From Setophaga petechia (taxonomy: Eukaryota; Chordata; Aves; Passeriformes; Parulidae), in NCBI GenBank assembly GCA_024362935.1, contig JANCRA010000006.1, forward strand, positions 37,813,924 to 37,877,923: a stretch of 64,000 nucleotides of DNA, given 5' to 3'. The translations under genes were made by a program, and so were the position numbers. This document shows, in pieces, positions 1 through 11,400 of this stretch (position 1 is the stretch's first letter; every line of letters begins with the position of its first letter). The notes under the pieces are model-generated. The model was not told where the DNA came from and made no database searches. It saw nothing but the letters and a program-made list of their open reading frames with translations.

Positions 1-609
1 AAAAAGAAAGTTGTCTAAGACGCCTTCCTTTCAAGTATTAATGTGAAGGGAAAGGCAAGAGAGTGGGAAAGTACTGTTTTCTAGCACTTTGCAAGCTCCT
101 AACACAATCCCAGTTCTGTGTAGCAATTAGCTGTTCAGTCCACTGCAGTAAGTGTTTCTTGTCACCTACATCTAAGCAAATAGCTTTTTCACTATGTCTC
201 GCAAGGGGAAAACGTTGCTGCTCACTAAACAACTTCCATCGTGTTGTAGAAGTTGCACAGAGGGCTGCAGTGTGTTTTGCAGCAAGAAAAAGAAAGTTGT
301 CTAAGACGCCTTCCTTTCAAGTATTAATGTGAAGGGAAAGGCAAGAGAGTGGGAAAGTACTGTTTTCTAGCACTTTGCAAGCTGCTAACACAATCCCAGT
401 GCTGTGTAGCAATTAGCTGTTCAGTGCACTGCAGTAAGTGTTTCTTGTCACCTATATCTCAGCAAAAAGCTTTATCACGATGTCTCGCAAGGAGAAAACC
501 TTCCTGCTCACTAAACATTTCCTATCGTGTTCTAGAAGTTGCACAGAGGGCTGCAGTGTGTTTTGCAGCAAGAAAAAGAAAGTTGTCTAAGACGCCTTCC
601 TTTCAAGTA

Positions 610-2039
610 TTAATGTGAAGGGAAAGGCAAGAGAGTGGGAAAGTACTGTTTTCTATCACTTTGAGAGCTGCTAACACAATCCCAGTGCTGTGTACCAATT
701 AACTTGTCACTGCACTGCAGTAAGTGTTTCTTGTCACCTACATCTAAGCAAATAGCTTTTTCACTATGTCTCCCAAGGAGAAAACCTTCCTGCTCACTAA
801 ACATCTCCTATCGTGTTCTAGAAGTTGCACAGAGGGCTGCAGTGAGTTCTGTAACAAGAAAAAGAAAGTTGTCTAAGACGCCTTCCTTTCAAGTATTAAT
901 GTGAAGGGAAAGGCAAGAGAGTGGGAAAGTACTGTTTTCTAGCACTTTGGAAGCTGCTAACACAATCGCAGTGCTGTGTAGCAATTAGCTTGCCAGTGCA
1001 CGGCAGTAAGTGTTTCTTGATACCTACATCTGAGCAAATAGCTTTTTCACTATGTCTCGCATGGGGAAAACGTTGCTGCTCACTAAACAACTTCCATCGT
1101 GTTGTAGAAGTTGCACAGAGGGCTGCAGTGTGTTTTGCAAAATATAAAAGAAAGTTGTCTAAGACGCCTTCCTTTCAAGTATTAATGTGAAGGGAAAGGC
1201 AAGAGAGTGGGAAAGTACTGTTTTCTAGCACTTTGCAAGCTGCTGACACAATCGCAGTTTTGTGTAGCAATTAGCTGTTCGGTGCACTGCAGTAAGTGTT
1301 TCTTGCCACCTATATCTAAGCAAAAAGCTTTTTCAATATGTCTCGCAAGGAGAAAACCTTCCTGCTCACTAAACATTTCCTATCGTGTTGTAGAAGTTGC
1401 ACAGAGGGCTGCAGTGTGTTTTGCAGCAAGAAAAAGAAAGTTGTCTAAGACGCCTTCCTTTCAAGTATTAATGTGAAGGGAAAGACAAGAGAGTGGGAAA
1501 GTACTGTTTTCTAGCACTTTGCAAGCTGCTAACACAGTACTAGTGCTGTGTAGCAGTTAGCTGTTCAGTGCACTGCAGTAAGTGTTTCTTGTCACCTACA
1601 TCTAAGCAAATAGCTTTTTCACTATGTCTCGCAAGGAGAAAACCTTCCTGCTCACTAAACAACTTCCATCGTGTTGTAGATGTTGCACAGAGGGCTTCAG
1701 AGTGTTCTCTAACAAGAAAAAGAAAGTTGTCTAAGACGCCTTCCTTTCAAGTATTAATGTGAATGGAAAGGCGAGAGAGTGGGAAAGTACTGTTTTCTAG
1801 CACTTTGCAGGCTGCTAACACAATTGCAGTGCTGTGTAGCAGTTAGCTTTTCAGTGCACTGCAGTAAGTGTTTCTTGTCACCTACATCTAAGCAAATAGC
1901 TTTATCACTCTGTCTAGCAAGGAGAAAACCTTCTTGCTCACTAAACATTTCCTATCATGTTCTAGAAGTTGCACAGAGGGCTGCAGTGTGTTTTGCAGCA
2001 AGAAAAAGAAAGTTGTCTAAGACGCCTTCCTTTCAAGTA
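610..2039 (+). repeat. Five-monomer higher-order repeat unit, copy a
   Basis: Monomer order: gtgtaccaattaac type; gtgcacggcag type with an aatataaaag linker; ctgttcggtgcac type; cagtactagtgctg type; gaatggaaaggcgag type. The same order follows immediately at 2040, offset 1430 bp, so this is the first of two adjacent copies. Confidence 0.85.
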
Positions 2040-3469
2040 TTAATGTGAAGGGAAAGGCAAGAGAGTGGGAAAGTACTGTTTTCTAGCACTTTGAGAGCTG
2101 CTAACACAATCCCAGTGCTGTGTACCAATTAACTTGTCACTGCACTGCAGTAAGTCTTTCTTGTCACCTACATCTAAGCAAATAGCTTTTTCACTATGTC
2201 TCCCAAGGAGAAAACCTTCCTGCTCACTAAACATCTCCTATCGTGTTCTAGAAGTTGCACAGAGGGCTGCAGTGAGTTCTGTAACAAGAAAAAGAAAGTT
2301 GTCTAAGACGCCTTCCTTTCAAGTATTAATGTGTAGGGAAAGGCAAGAGAGTGGGAAAGTACTGTTTTCTAGCACTTTGCAAGCTGCTAACACAATCGCA
2401 GTGCTGTGTAGCAATTAGCTTGTCAGTGCACGGCAGTAAGTTTTTCTTGATACCTACATCTGAGCAAATAGCTTTTTCACTATGTCTCGCATGGGGAAAA
2501 CGTTGCTGCTCACTAAACAACTTCCATCGTGTTGTAGAAGTTTCACAGAGGGCTGCAGTGTGTTTTGCAAAATATAAAAGAATGTTGTCTAAGACGCCTT
2601 CCTTTCAAGTATTAATGTGAAGGGAAAGGCAAGAGAGTGGGAAAGTACTGTTTTCTAGCACTTTGCAAGCTGCTAACACAATCGCAGTTTTGTGGAGCAA
2701 TTAGCTGTTCGGTGCACTGCAGTAAGTGTTTCTTGCCACCTATATCTAAGCAAAAAGCTTTTTCAATATGTCTCGCAAGGAGAAAACCTTCCTGCTCACT
2801 AAACATTTCCTATCGTGTTGTAGAAGTTGCACAGAGGGCTGCAGTGTGTTTTGCAGCAAGAAAAAGAAAGTTGTCTAAGACGCCTTCCTTTCAAGTATTA
2901 ATGTGAAGGGAAAGGCAAGAGAGTGGGAAAGTACTGTTTTCTATCACTTTGAGAGCTGCTAACACAGTACTAGTGCTGTGTAGCAGTTAGCTGTTCAGTG
3001 CACTGCAGTAAGTGTTTCTTGTCACCTACATCTAAGCAAATAGCTTTTTCACTATGTCTCGCAAGGAGAAAACCTTCCTGCTCACTAAACAACTTCCAAC
3101 GTGTTGTAGATGTTGCACAGAGGGCTTCAGAGTGTTCTCTAACAAGAAAAAGAAAGTTGTCTAAGACGCCTTCCTTTCAAGTATTAATGTGAATGGAAAG
3201 GCGAGAGAGTGGGAAAGTACTGTTTTCTAGCACTTTGCAGGCTGCTAAAACAATTGCAGTGCTGTGTAGCAGTTAGCTTTTCAGTGCACTGCAGTAAGTG
3301 TTTCTTGTCACCTACATCTAAGCAAATAGCTTTATCACTCTGTCTAGCAAGGAGAAAACCTTCTTGCTCACTAAACATTTCCTATCATGTTCTAGAAGTT
3401 GCACAGAGGGCTGCAGTGTGTTTTGCAAAATGTAAAAGAAAGTTGTCTAAGACGCCTTCCTTTCAAGTA
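2040..3469 (+). repeat. Five-monomer higher-order repeat unit, copy b
   Basis: Tandem partner of 610-2039. It differs by private changes such as tttcttgat at about 2445 and tttgtggagc at about 2690. Those two changes are shared with 7745-9769 and 24469-25049, so this copy is closer to those units than to its neighbour. The block at 42447-48866 has only one unit at the corresponding place. Confidence 0.85.
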
Positions 3470-6400
3470 TTAATGTGAAGGGAAAGGCAAGAGAGTGGGG
3501 AAGTACTGTTTTCTAGCACTTTGCAAGCTGCTAACACAATCCCAGTTCTGTGTAGCAGTTAGCTGTTCAATGCACTGCAGTAAGTGTTTCTTGTCACCTA
3601 CATCTAAGCAAAAAGCTTTTTCACTATGTCTCGCAAGGAGAAAACCTTCCTGCTCACTAAACAACTTCCATCGTGTTGTAGATGTTGCAAAGAGGGGTGC
3701 AGAGTTTTTTGACACAAGAAAAAGAAAGTTGTCTAAGATGCCTTCCTTTCAAGTATTAATGTGAAGGGAAAGGCAAGAGAGTGGGAAAGTAGTTTTCTAC
3801 CACTTTGAAGGCTGCTAACACAATCTCAGTCCTGTGTAACAGTTAGCTGCTCAGTGCACTGCAGTAAGTGTTTCTTGTCACCTACATCTAAGCAAATAGC
3901 TTTTTCACTATATCTCGCAAGGAGAAAACCTTCTTGCTCACTAAACATCTCCTATCGTGTTCTAGGAGTTGCACAGAGGGCTGCAGTGTGTTCTGTAACA
4001 AGAAAAAGAAAGTTGTCTAAGACGCCTTCCTTTCAAGTATTAATGTGAAGGGAAAGGCAAGAGAGTGGGAAAGTACTGTTTTCTAGCACTTTGCAAGCTC
4101 CTAACACAATCCCAGTTCTGTGTAGCAATTAGCTGTTCAGTCCACTGCAGTAAGTGTTTCTTGTCACCTACATCTAAGCAAATAGCTTTTTCACTATGTC
4201 TCGCAAGGAGAAAACCTTCCTGCTCACTAAAACACCTCCATCGTGTTGCAGATGTTGCAGAGAGGGCTGCAGAGTTTTTTGACACAAGAAAAAGAAAGTT
4301 GTCTAAGATGCCTTCCTTTCAAGTATTAATGTGAAGGGAAAGGCAAGAGAGTGGGAAAGTACTGTTTTCTAGCACTTTGCAAGCTGCTAACACAATCGCA
4401 GTGCTGTGTAGCAATTAGCTTGTCAGTGCACGGCCGTAAGTGTTTCTTGATACCTACATGTGAGCAAATAGCTTTTTCACTTTGTCTCGCAAGGGGAAAA
4501 TGTTGATGCTCACTAAACAACTTCCATCGTGTTGTAGAAGTTGCACAGAGGGCTGCAGTGTGTTTTGCAGCAAGAAAAAGAAAGTTGTCTAAGAAGCCTT
4601 CCTTTCAAGTATTAATGTGAAGGGAAAGGCAAGAGAGTGGGAAGGTACTGTTTTCTAGCACTTTGCAAGCTGCTAACACAATCCCAGTGCTGTGTAGCAA
4701 TTAGCTGTTCAGTGCACTGCAGTAAGTGTTTCTTGTCACCTATATCTCAGCAAAAAGCTTTATAACGATGTCTCGCAAGGAGAAAACCTTCCTGCTCACT
4801 AAGCATTTCCTATCGTGTTCTAGAAGTTGCACAGAGGGCTGCAGTGTGTTTTGCAGCAAGAAAAAGAAAGTTGTCTAAGACGCCTTCCTTTCAAGTATTT
4901 ATGTGAAGGGAAAGACAAGAGAGTGGGAAAGTACTGTTTTCTATCACTTTGAGAGCTGCTAACACAATCCCAGTGCTGTGTACCAATTAACTTGTCACTG
5001 CACTGCAGTAAGTGTTTCTTGTCACCTACATCTAAGCAAATAGCTTTTTCACTATGTCTCCCAAGGAGAAAACCTTCCTGCTCACTAAACATCTCCTATC
5101 GTGTTCTAGAAGTTGCACAGAGGGCTGCAGTGAGTTCTGTAACAAGAAAAAGAAAGTTGTCTAAGACGCCTTCCTTTCAAGTATTAATGTGTAGGGAGAG
5201 GCAAGAGAGTGGGAAAGTACTGTTTTCTAGCACATTGCAAGCTGCTAACACAATCGCAGTGCTGTGTAGCAATTAGCTTGTCAGTGCACGGCAGTAAGTG
5301 TTTCTTGATACCTACATCTGAGCAAATCGCTTTTTCACTATGTCTCGCATGGGGAAAACGTTGCTGCTCACTAAACAACTTCCATCGTGTTGTAGAAGTT
5401 GCACAGAGGGCTGCAGTGTGTTTTGCAAAATATAAAAGAAAGTTGTCGAAGACGCCTTCCTTTCAAGTATTAATGTGAAGGGAAAGGCAAGAGAGTGGGA
5501 AAGTACTGTTTTCTAGCACTTTGCAAGCTGCTGACACAATCGCAGTTCTGTGTAGCAATTAGCTGTTCGGTGCACTGCAGTAAGTGTTTCTTGCCACCTA
5601 CATCTAAGCAAAAAGCTTTTTCACTATGTCTCGCAAGGAGAAAACCTTCCTGATCACTAAACATTTCCTATCGTGTTGTAGAAGTTGCACAGAGGGCTGC
5701 AGTGTGTTTTGCAGCAAGAAAAAGAAAGTTGTCTAAGACGCCTTCCTTTCAAGTATTAATGTGAAGGGAAAGACAGGAGAGTGGGAAAGTACTGTTTTCT
5801 AGCACTTTGCAAGCTGCTAACACAGTACTAGTGCTGTATAGCAGTTAGCTGTTCAGTGCACTGCAGTAAGTGTTTCTTGTCACCTACATCTAAGCAAAAA
5901 GCTTTTTCACTATGTCTCGCAAGGAGAAAACCTTCCTGCTCCCTAAACAACTTCCATCGTGTTGTAGATGTTGCAGAGAGGGCTGCAGAGTTTTTTGACA
6001 CAAGAAAAAGAAAGTTGTCTAAGACGCCTTCCTTTCAAGTATTAATGTGAAGGGAAAGGCAAGAGAGTGGGAAAGTACTGTTTTCTATCACTTTGAGAGC
6101 TGCTAACACAATCCCAGTGCTGTGTACCAATTAACTTGTCACTGCACTGCAGTAAGTGTTTCTTGTCACCTACATCTAAGCAAATAGCTTTTTCACTCTG
6201 TCTCGCAAGGAGAAAACCTTCTTGCTCACTAAACATCCCCTATCGTGTTCTAGAAGTTGCACAGAGGGCTGCAGTGTGTTCTGTAACAAGAAAAAGAAAG
6301 TTGTCTAAGACGCCTTCCTTTCAAGTATTAATGTGAAGGGAAAGGCAAGAGAGTGGGAAAGTACTGTTTTCTAGCACTTTGCAAGCTGCTAACACAATCC

Positions 6401-8902
6401 CAGGGCTGTGTAGCAATTAGCTTGTCAGTGCACGGCAGTAAGTGTTTCTTGATACCTACATCTGAGCAAATAGCTTTTTCACTTTGTCTCGCAAGGGGAA
6501 AACGTTGCTGCTCACTAAACAACTTCCATCGTGTTGTAGAAGTTGCACAGAGGGCTGCAGTGTGTTTTGCAAAATATAAAACAAAGTTGTCTAAGACGCC
6601 TTCCTTTCAAGTATTAATGTGAAGGGAAAGGCAAGAGAGTGGGAAAGTACTGTTTTCTAGCACTTTGCAGGCTGCTAACACAATCGCAGTGCTGTGTAGC
6701 AGTTAGCTTTTCAGTGCACTGCAGTAAGAGTTTCTTGTCACCTACATCTAAGCAAATAGCTTTATCACTCTGTCTACCAAGGAGAAAACCTTCTTGCTCA
6801 CTAAACATTTCCTATCGTGTTCTAGAAGTTGCACAGAGGGCTGCAGTGTGTTTTGCAGCAAGAAAAAAAAAATTGTCTAAGACGCCTTCCTTTCAAGTAT
6901 TAATGTGAAGGGAAAGGCAAGAGAGTGGGAAAGTATTGTTTACTAGCACTTTGAGAGCTGCTAACACAATCCCAGTGCTGTGTACCAATTAACTTGTCAC
7001 TGCGCTGCAGTAAGGGTTTCTTGTCACCTGCATCTAAGCAAATAGCTTTTTCACTATGTTTCGCAAGGAGAAAACCTTCCGGCTCACTAAACATTTCCTA
7101 TCGTGTTCTAGGAGTTGCACAGAGGGCTGCAGTGTGTTCTGTAACAAGAAAAAGAAAGTTGTCTAAGACGCCTTCCTTTCAAGTATTAATGTGAAGGGAA
7201 AGGCAAGAGAGTGGGAAAGTACTGTTTTCTAGCACTTTGCAAGCTCCTAACACAATCCCAGTTCTGTGTAGCAATTAGCTTTTCAGTGCACTGCAGTAAG
7301 TGTTTCTAGTCACCTACATCTAAGCAAATAGCTTTTTCACTATGTCTCGCAAGGGGAAAACGTTGCTGCTCACTAAACAACTTCCATCGTGTTGTAGAAG
7401 TTGCACAGAGGGCTGCAGTGTGTTTTGCAGCAAGAAAAAGAAAGTTGTCTAAGACGCCTTCCTTTCAAGTATTAATGTGAAGGGAAAGGCAAGAGAGTGG
7501 GAAAGTACTGTTTTCTAGCACTTTGCAAGCTGCTAACACAATCCCAGTGCTGTGTAGCAATTAGCTGTTCAGTGCACTGCAGTAAGTGTTTCTTGTCACC
7601 TATATCTCAGCAAAAAGCTTTATCACGATGTCTCGCAGGGAGAAAACCTTCCTGCTCACTAAACATTTCCTATCGTGTTCTAGAAGTTGCACAGAGGGCT
7701 GCAGTGTGTTTTGCAGCAAGAAAAAGAAAGTTGTCTAAGACGCCTTCCTTTCAAGTATTAATGTGAAGGGAAAAGGCAAGAGAGTGGGAAAGTACTGTTT
7801 TCTATCACTTTGAGAGCTGCTAACACAATCCCAGTGCTGTGTAGCAATTAGCTTGTCAGTGCACGGCAGTAAGTTTTTCTTGATACCTACATCTGAGCAA
7901 ATAGCTTTTTCACTATGTCTCGCATGGGGAAAACGTTGCTGCTCACTAAACAACTTCCATCGTGTTGTAGAAGTTTCACAGAGGGCTGCAGTGTGTTTTG
8001 CAAAATATAAAAGAATGTTGTCTAAGACGCCTTCCTTTCAAGTATTAATGTGAAGGGAAAGGCAAGAGAGTGGGAAAGTACTGTTTTCTAGCACTTTGCA
8101 AGCTGCTGACACAATCGCAGTTTTGTGGAGCAATTAGCTGTTCGGTGCACTGCAGTAAGTGTTTCTTGCCACCTATATCTAAGCAAAAAGCTTTTTCAAT
8201 ATGTCTCGCAAGGAGAAAACCTTCCTGCTCACTAAACATTTCCTATCGTGTTGTAGAAGTTGCACAGAGGGCTGCAGTGTGTTTTGCAGCAAGAAAAAGA
8301 AAGTTGTCTAAGACGCCTTCCTTTCAAGTATTAATGTGAAGGGAAAGGCAAGAGAGTGGGAAAGTACTGTTTTCTATCACTTTGAGAGCTGCTAACACAG
8401 TACTAGTGCTGTGTAGCAGTTAGCTGTTCAGTGCACTGCAGTAAGTGTTTCTTGTCACCTACATCTAAGCAAATAGCTTTTTCACTATGTCTCGCAAGGA
8501 GAAAACCTTCCTGCTCACTAAACAACTTCCAACGTGTTGTAGATGTTGCACAGAGGGCTTCAGAGTGTTCTCTAACAAGAAAAAGAAAGTTGTCTAAGAC
8601 GCCTTCCTTTCAAGTATTAATGTGAATGGAAAGGCGAGAGAGTGGGAAAGTACTGTTTTCTAGCACTTTGCAGGCTGCTAACACAATTGCAGTGCTGTGT
8701 AGCAGTTAGCTTTTCAGTGCACTGCAGTAAGTGTTTCTTGTCACCTACATCTAAGCAAATAGCTTTATCACTCTGTCTAGCAAGGAGAAAACCTTCTTGC
8801 TCACTAAACATTTCCTATCATGTTCTAGAAGTTGCACAGAGGGCTGCAGTGTGTTTTGCAGCAAGAAAAAGAAAGTTGTCTAAGACGCCTTCCTTTCAAG
8901 TA

Positions 8903-10125
8903 TTAATGTGAAGGGAAAGGCAAGAGAGTGGGAAAGTACTGTTTTCTATCACTTTGAGAGCTGCTAACACAATCCCAGTGCTGTGTACCAATTAACTTGT
9001 CACTGCACTGCAGTAAGTGTTTCTTGTCACCTACATCTAAGCAAATAGCTTTTTCACTCTGTCTCGCAAGGAGAAAACCTTCCTGCTCACTAAACATCTC
9101 CTATCGTGTTCTAGAAGTTGCACAGAGGGCTGCAGTGTGTTCTGTAACAAGAAAAAGAAAGTTGTCTAAGACGCCTTCCTTTCAAGTATTAATGTGAAGG
9201 GAAAGGCAAGAGAGTGGGAAAGTACTGTTTTCTAGCACTTTGCAAGCTGCTAACACAATCGCAGTGCTGTGTAGCAATTAGCTTGTCAGTGCACGGCAGT
9301 AAGTTTTTCTTGATACCTACATCTGAGCAAATAGCTTTTTCACTATGTCTCGCATGGGGAAAACGTTGCTGCTCACTAAACAACTTCCATCGTGTTGTAG
9401 AAGTTTCACAGAGGGCTGCAGTGTGTTTTGCAAAATATAAAAGAATGTTGTCTAAGACGCCTTCCTTTCAAGTATTAATGTGAAGGGAAAGGCAAGAGAG
9501 TGGGAAAGTACTGTTTTCTAGCACTTTGCAAGCTGCTGACACAATCGCAGTTTTGTGGAGCAATTAGCTGTTCGGTGCACTGCAGTAAGTGTTTCTTGCC
9601 ACCTATATCTAAGCAAAAAGCTTTTTCAATATGTCTCGCAAGGAGAAAACCTTCCTGCTCACTAAACATTTCCTATCGTGTTGTAGAAGTTGCACAGAGG
9701 GCTGCAGTGTGTTTTGCAGCAAGAAAAAGAAAGTTGTCTAAGACGCCTTCCTTTCAAGTATTAATGTGAAGGGAAAGGCAAGAGAGTGGGAAAGTACTGT
9801 TTTCTATCACTTTGAGAGCTGCTAACACAGTACTAGTGCTGTGTAGCAGTTAGCTGTTCAGTGCACTGCAGTAAGTGTTTCTTGTCACCTACATCTAAGC
9901 AAATAGCTTTTTCACTATGTCTCGCAAGGAGAAAACCTTCCTGCTCACTAAACAACTTCCAACGTGTTGTAGATGTTGCACAGAGGGCTTCAGAGTGTTC
10001 TCTAACAAGAAAAAGAAAGTTGTCTAAGACGCCTTCCTTTCAAGTATTAATGTGAATGGAAAGGCGAGAGAGTGGGAAAGTACTGTTTTCTAGCACTTTG
10101 CAGGCTGCTAACACAATTGCAGTGC
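8903..10125 (+). repeat. Five-monomer higher-order unit interrupted by the provirus
   Basis: Follows the same subtype order as 2040-3469. Its fifth monomer starts near 10047, is split by the retroviral insertion after 10125, and is completed at 19682-19894. The uninterrupted counterparts at 24183-25612 and 2040-3469 give the empty-site sequence. Confidence 0.85.
10120..10125 (+). repeat. Target-site duplication, left copy (cagtgc)
   Basis: The six bases directly before the 5' LTR are repeated directly after the 3' LTR. Both lie in the satellite motif cagtgctgtgtagcag. Six base pairs is usual for alpha- and betaretroviral integrases. Confidence 0.95.
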
Positions 10126-10542
10126 TGTTGTGGTGCGTGTGATTTGGTTTTGAAAGGTTTTCTTGGTTTGTTAAATCTTGTTCAGGGCGACCCCCTCCTT
10201 TTTCCCCCTCCCCTCCCCCTCTCTTTCCCCTATGAGCCTATTGTAGTTTACCTTACTGCTCCATTGGTGTCCGCCCCCTGTTGTCGTAGCCCTGTTGTCA
10301 TAACCCTCTCTGGTCCATCAACTGTTCCCTCCCTCGTTGCCTCAGTAACCCCTGTCCATCACTCTCTTTCCCACACCCCATTTCTAGAACCTTCGGTTAG
10401 GGGATGAGAGTGATTGGAGCAGAGGAGGAAGTCCCCGCCCTGGTATGTTCTCACTGGTCCATGTTTAATGTCTGTAATCTGTGTTCTAGATTTTATTGGC
10501 CGTTTGTATGTTCCCCCTCCCCTCGGGGCCCCCTTATCTGCC

Positions 10543-10565
10543 CCCCCCGAAGGGCAGTCGGGGGG
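10543..10565 (+). promoter_or_regulatory. GC-rich hairpin near the predicted start of R
   Basis: ccccccga at 10543-10550 is the exact reverse complement of tcgggggg at 10558-10565, with a 7-nt loop. It lies just after the TATA-equivalent position, so it would sit at or just before the 5' end of viral RNA. The copy in the 3' LTR is at 19348-19370. Confidence 0.55.
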
Positions 10566-10609
10566 CAGTTGCTTGCAGTCCCTATCCCACCTGCCGACCC
10601 TTCCCCTTC

Positions 10610-10615
10610 AATAAA
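10610..10615 (+). terminator. Polyadenylation signal, 5' LTR
   Basis: aataaa within ttcaataaaccc. Present in both LTRs; in the 5' copy it would normally be bypassed. Confidence 0.8.
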
Positions 10616-10881
10616 CCCAGTTTTTGCCTGCAAGTGACTGCCCTGCTTCGTCGTATCATTGCCTCGCTACTTCGTAGCTGCTCTGCGTCTCTCCTCTCAC
10701 CTCTCCCGGGAACGCCTCTCCCTGCCAAGACGCAGGGAGGGTTCCTGGCAGCCTGCCACTTCCCCAGCTGTCTCGTCTGAGCTAGTGCTGCAGAAGGCAA
10801 GTGGCAGGCCCGAACAGGCTGTGGGCTGCGGAGACCTTGTGGACGCTAGCCGGAGCCAGACGCTCGCGCGGCCGCAGCTGC

Positions 10882-10899
10882 TGGCGCCCAACGTGGGGC
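10882..10899 (+). other. Primer binding site, tRNA-Lys(1,2) type
   Basis: tggcgcccaacgtggggc, five bases after the LTR end. This 18-mer is the known complement of the tRNA-Lys1,2 3' end used by several betaretroviruses; it differs from the Lys3-type site. The second provirus has the same 18-mer at 63796. Confidence 0.92.
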
Positions 10900-11400
10900 T
10901 GTGGACTACGCCGGACCCGCGGTTCGACGTCCTCGACGTCGCTGGACGCAGCAGTACCCCGGTGGGAGCAGACCCCAGGGCACTTGGGGTAGCGCTCCCG
11001 GGGATTCTCGATCCGACGACAGCTCAGCACCCGGAGCCGGATCGTCAGCGAGGTATTCACGCCCAGACCCTTACGCCCCCCCCGGGTTGGTTTCGGAGGG
11101 TTCTCTCTCCCCCTCTATCTTTTACTGGTTTCCCTCCATTGGGTTTTCGCGTCCTGGGGACCCGAGGGGGTGATTCCCTTCACCCGGCGTCAGTTTCCCT
11201 GTGGCGTCGGGCGATCCCCGTTCCGGGGCGATAGAGGGTCCTCCCGGGGCTTCCTTATCTTTCTCCCCGCCTGCCTTAGTCCGTCTTTTGTTAACGTTGC
11301 TCCCTTTCCTGCTGTGTTATATTTCGTTTTCCGATTTTAACTGTCTCCTTGGTTATTTTCCTGGGTGTGATTTTCTGAGCCGCATTTAACAACCATAGGC
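10900..11400 (+). other. Viral 5' leader (untranslated)
   Basis: 501 nt between primer site and gag start, GC-rich, expected to hold dimerisation and packaging structure and the major splice donor. The best donor-like site I see is cgag|gtattc at 11052/11053, which is weak. A stronger gag|gtgagt lies at 12519/12520 inside gag. Open frames that cross the leader (for example 10659-11234) start without a good ATG and run out of the LTR, so they are not called. A stretch ctggacgcagcagtacc has a close counterpart in the leader of the second provirus. Confidence 0.7.

Larger units (their letters stand above)
1..10125 (+). repeat. 286-bp satellite array, left segment (about 35 monomers)
   Basis: Head-to-tail tandem array. 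The anchor aaaaagaaagttgtc recurs every 286 bp (for example at 1 and 287). A monomer holds a gtgggaaagtactgtttt segment, a gtgcactgcagtaagtg segment with a PstI site, a tctaagcaaatagc segment, a ctcgcaaggagaaaacc segment and an agggctgcagtg segment with a second PstI site. Subtypes are marked by shared variants: gtgtaccaattaac; gtgcacggcagt with cttgatacc; cagtactagtgctg; gaatggaaaggcgag; or aatataaaa in place of cagcaagaaaa. A few monomers are 284 or 287 bp. Both strands carry 64-94 codon open frames in nearly every monomer, but 286 is not a multiple of three and no frame runs through, so these are not annotated as genes. The array extends past the left window edge and is interrupted at 10125 by a provirus. 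Confidence 0.97.
10126..10876 (+). repeat. 5' LTR of provirus 1 (751 bp)
   Basis: Begins TGTTGTGG and ends GGCCGCA, five bases before the primer site. It holds two inverted CCAAT motifs (attgg at 10413 and 10495), a pyrimidine-rich segment with no canonical TATA box (ttatct near 10536 occupies the place of the TATA box in the related LTR at 63055), a GC-rich hairpin at 10543-10565, and aataaa at 10610. By comparison with the second LTR, U3 is probably about 440 bp, R about 65 bp and U5 about 245 bp; these borders are inferred. Confidence 0.95.

Noticed and set aside
1..286. Internal sub-repeat of about 122/164 bp in the monomer
   Set aside because: Two short matches (ctgcag and ttctag contexts) share a shift of about 121-122 bp, but neighbouring sequence does not align.
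1..10125. Regular repeats as a CRISPR array
   Set aside because: The whole 286-bp unit repeats, with no unique spacers, and the context is eukaryotic.
10659..11234. 191-codon frame crossing LTR end, primer site and leader
   Set aside because: It begins within the LTR, covers the noncoding primer site, and has no relation to known retroviral products.
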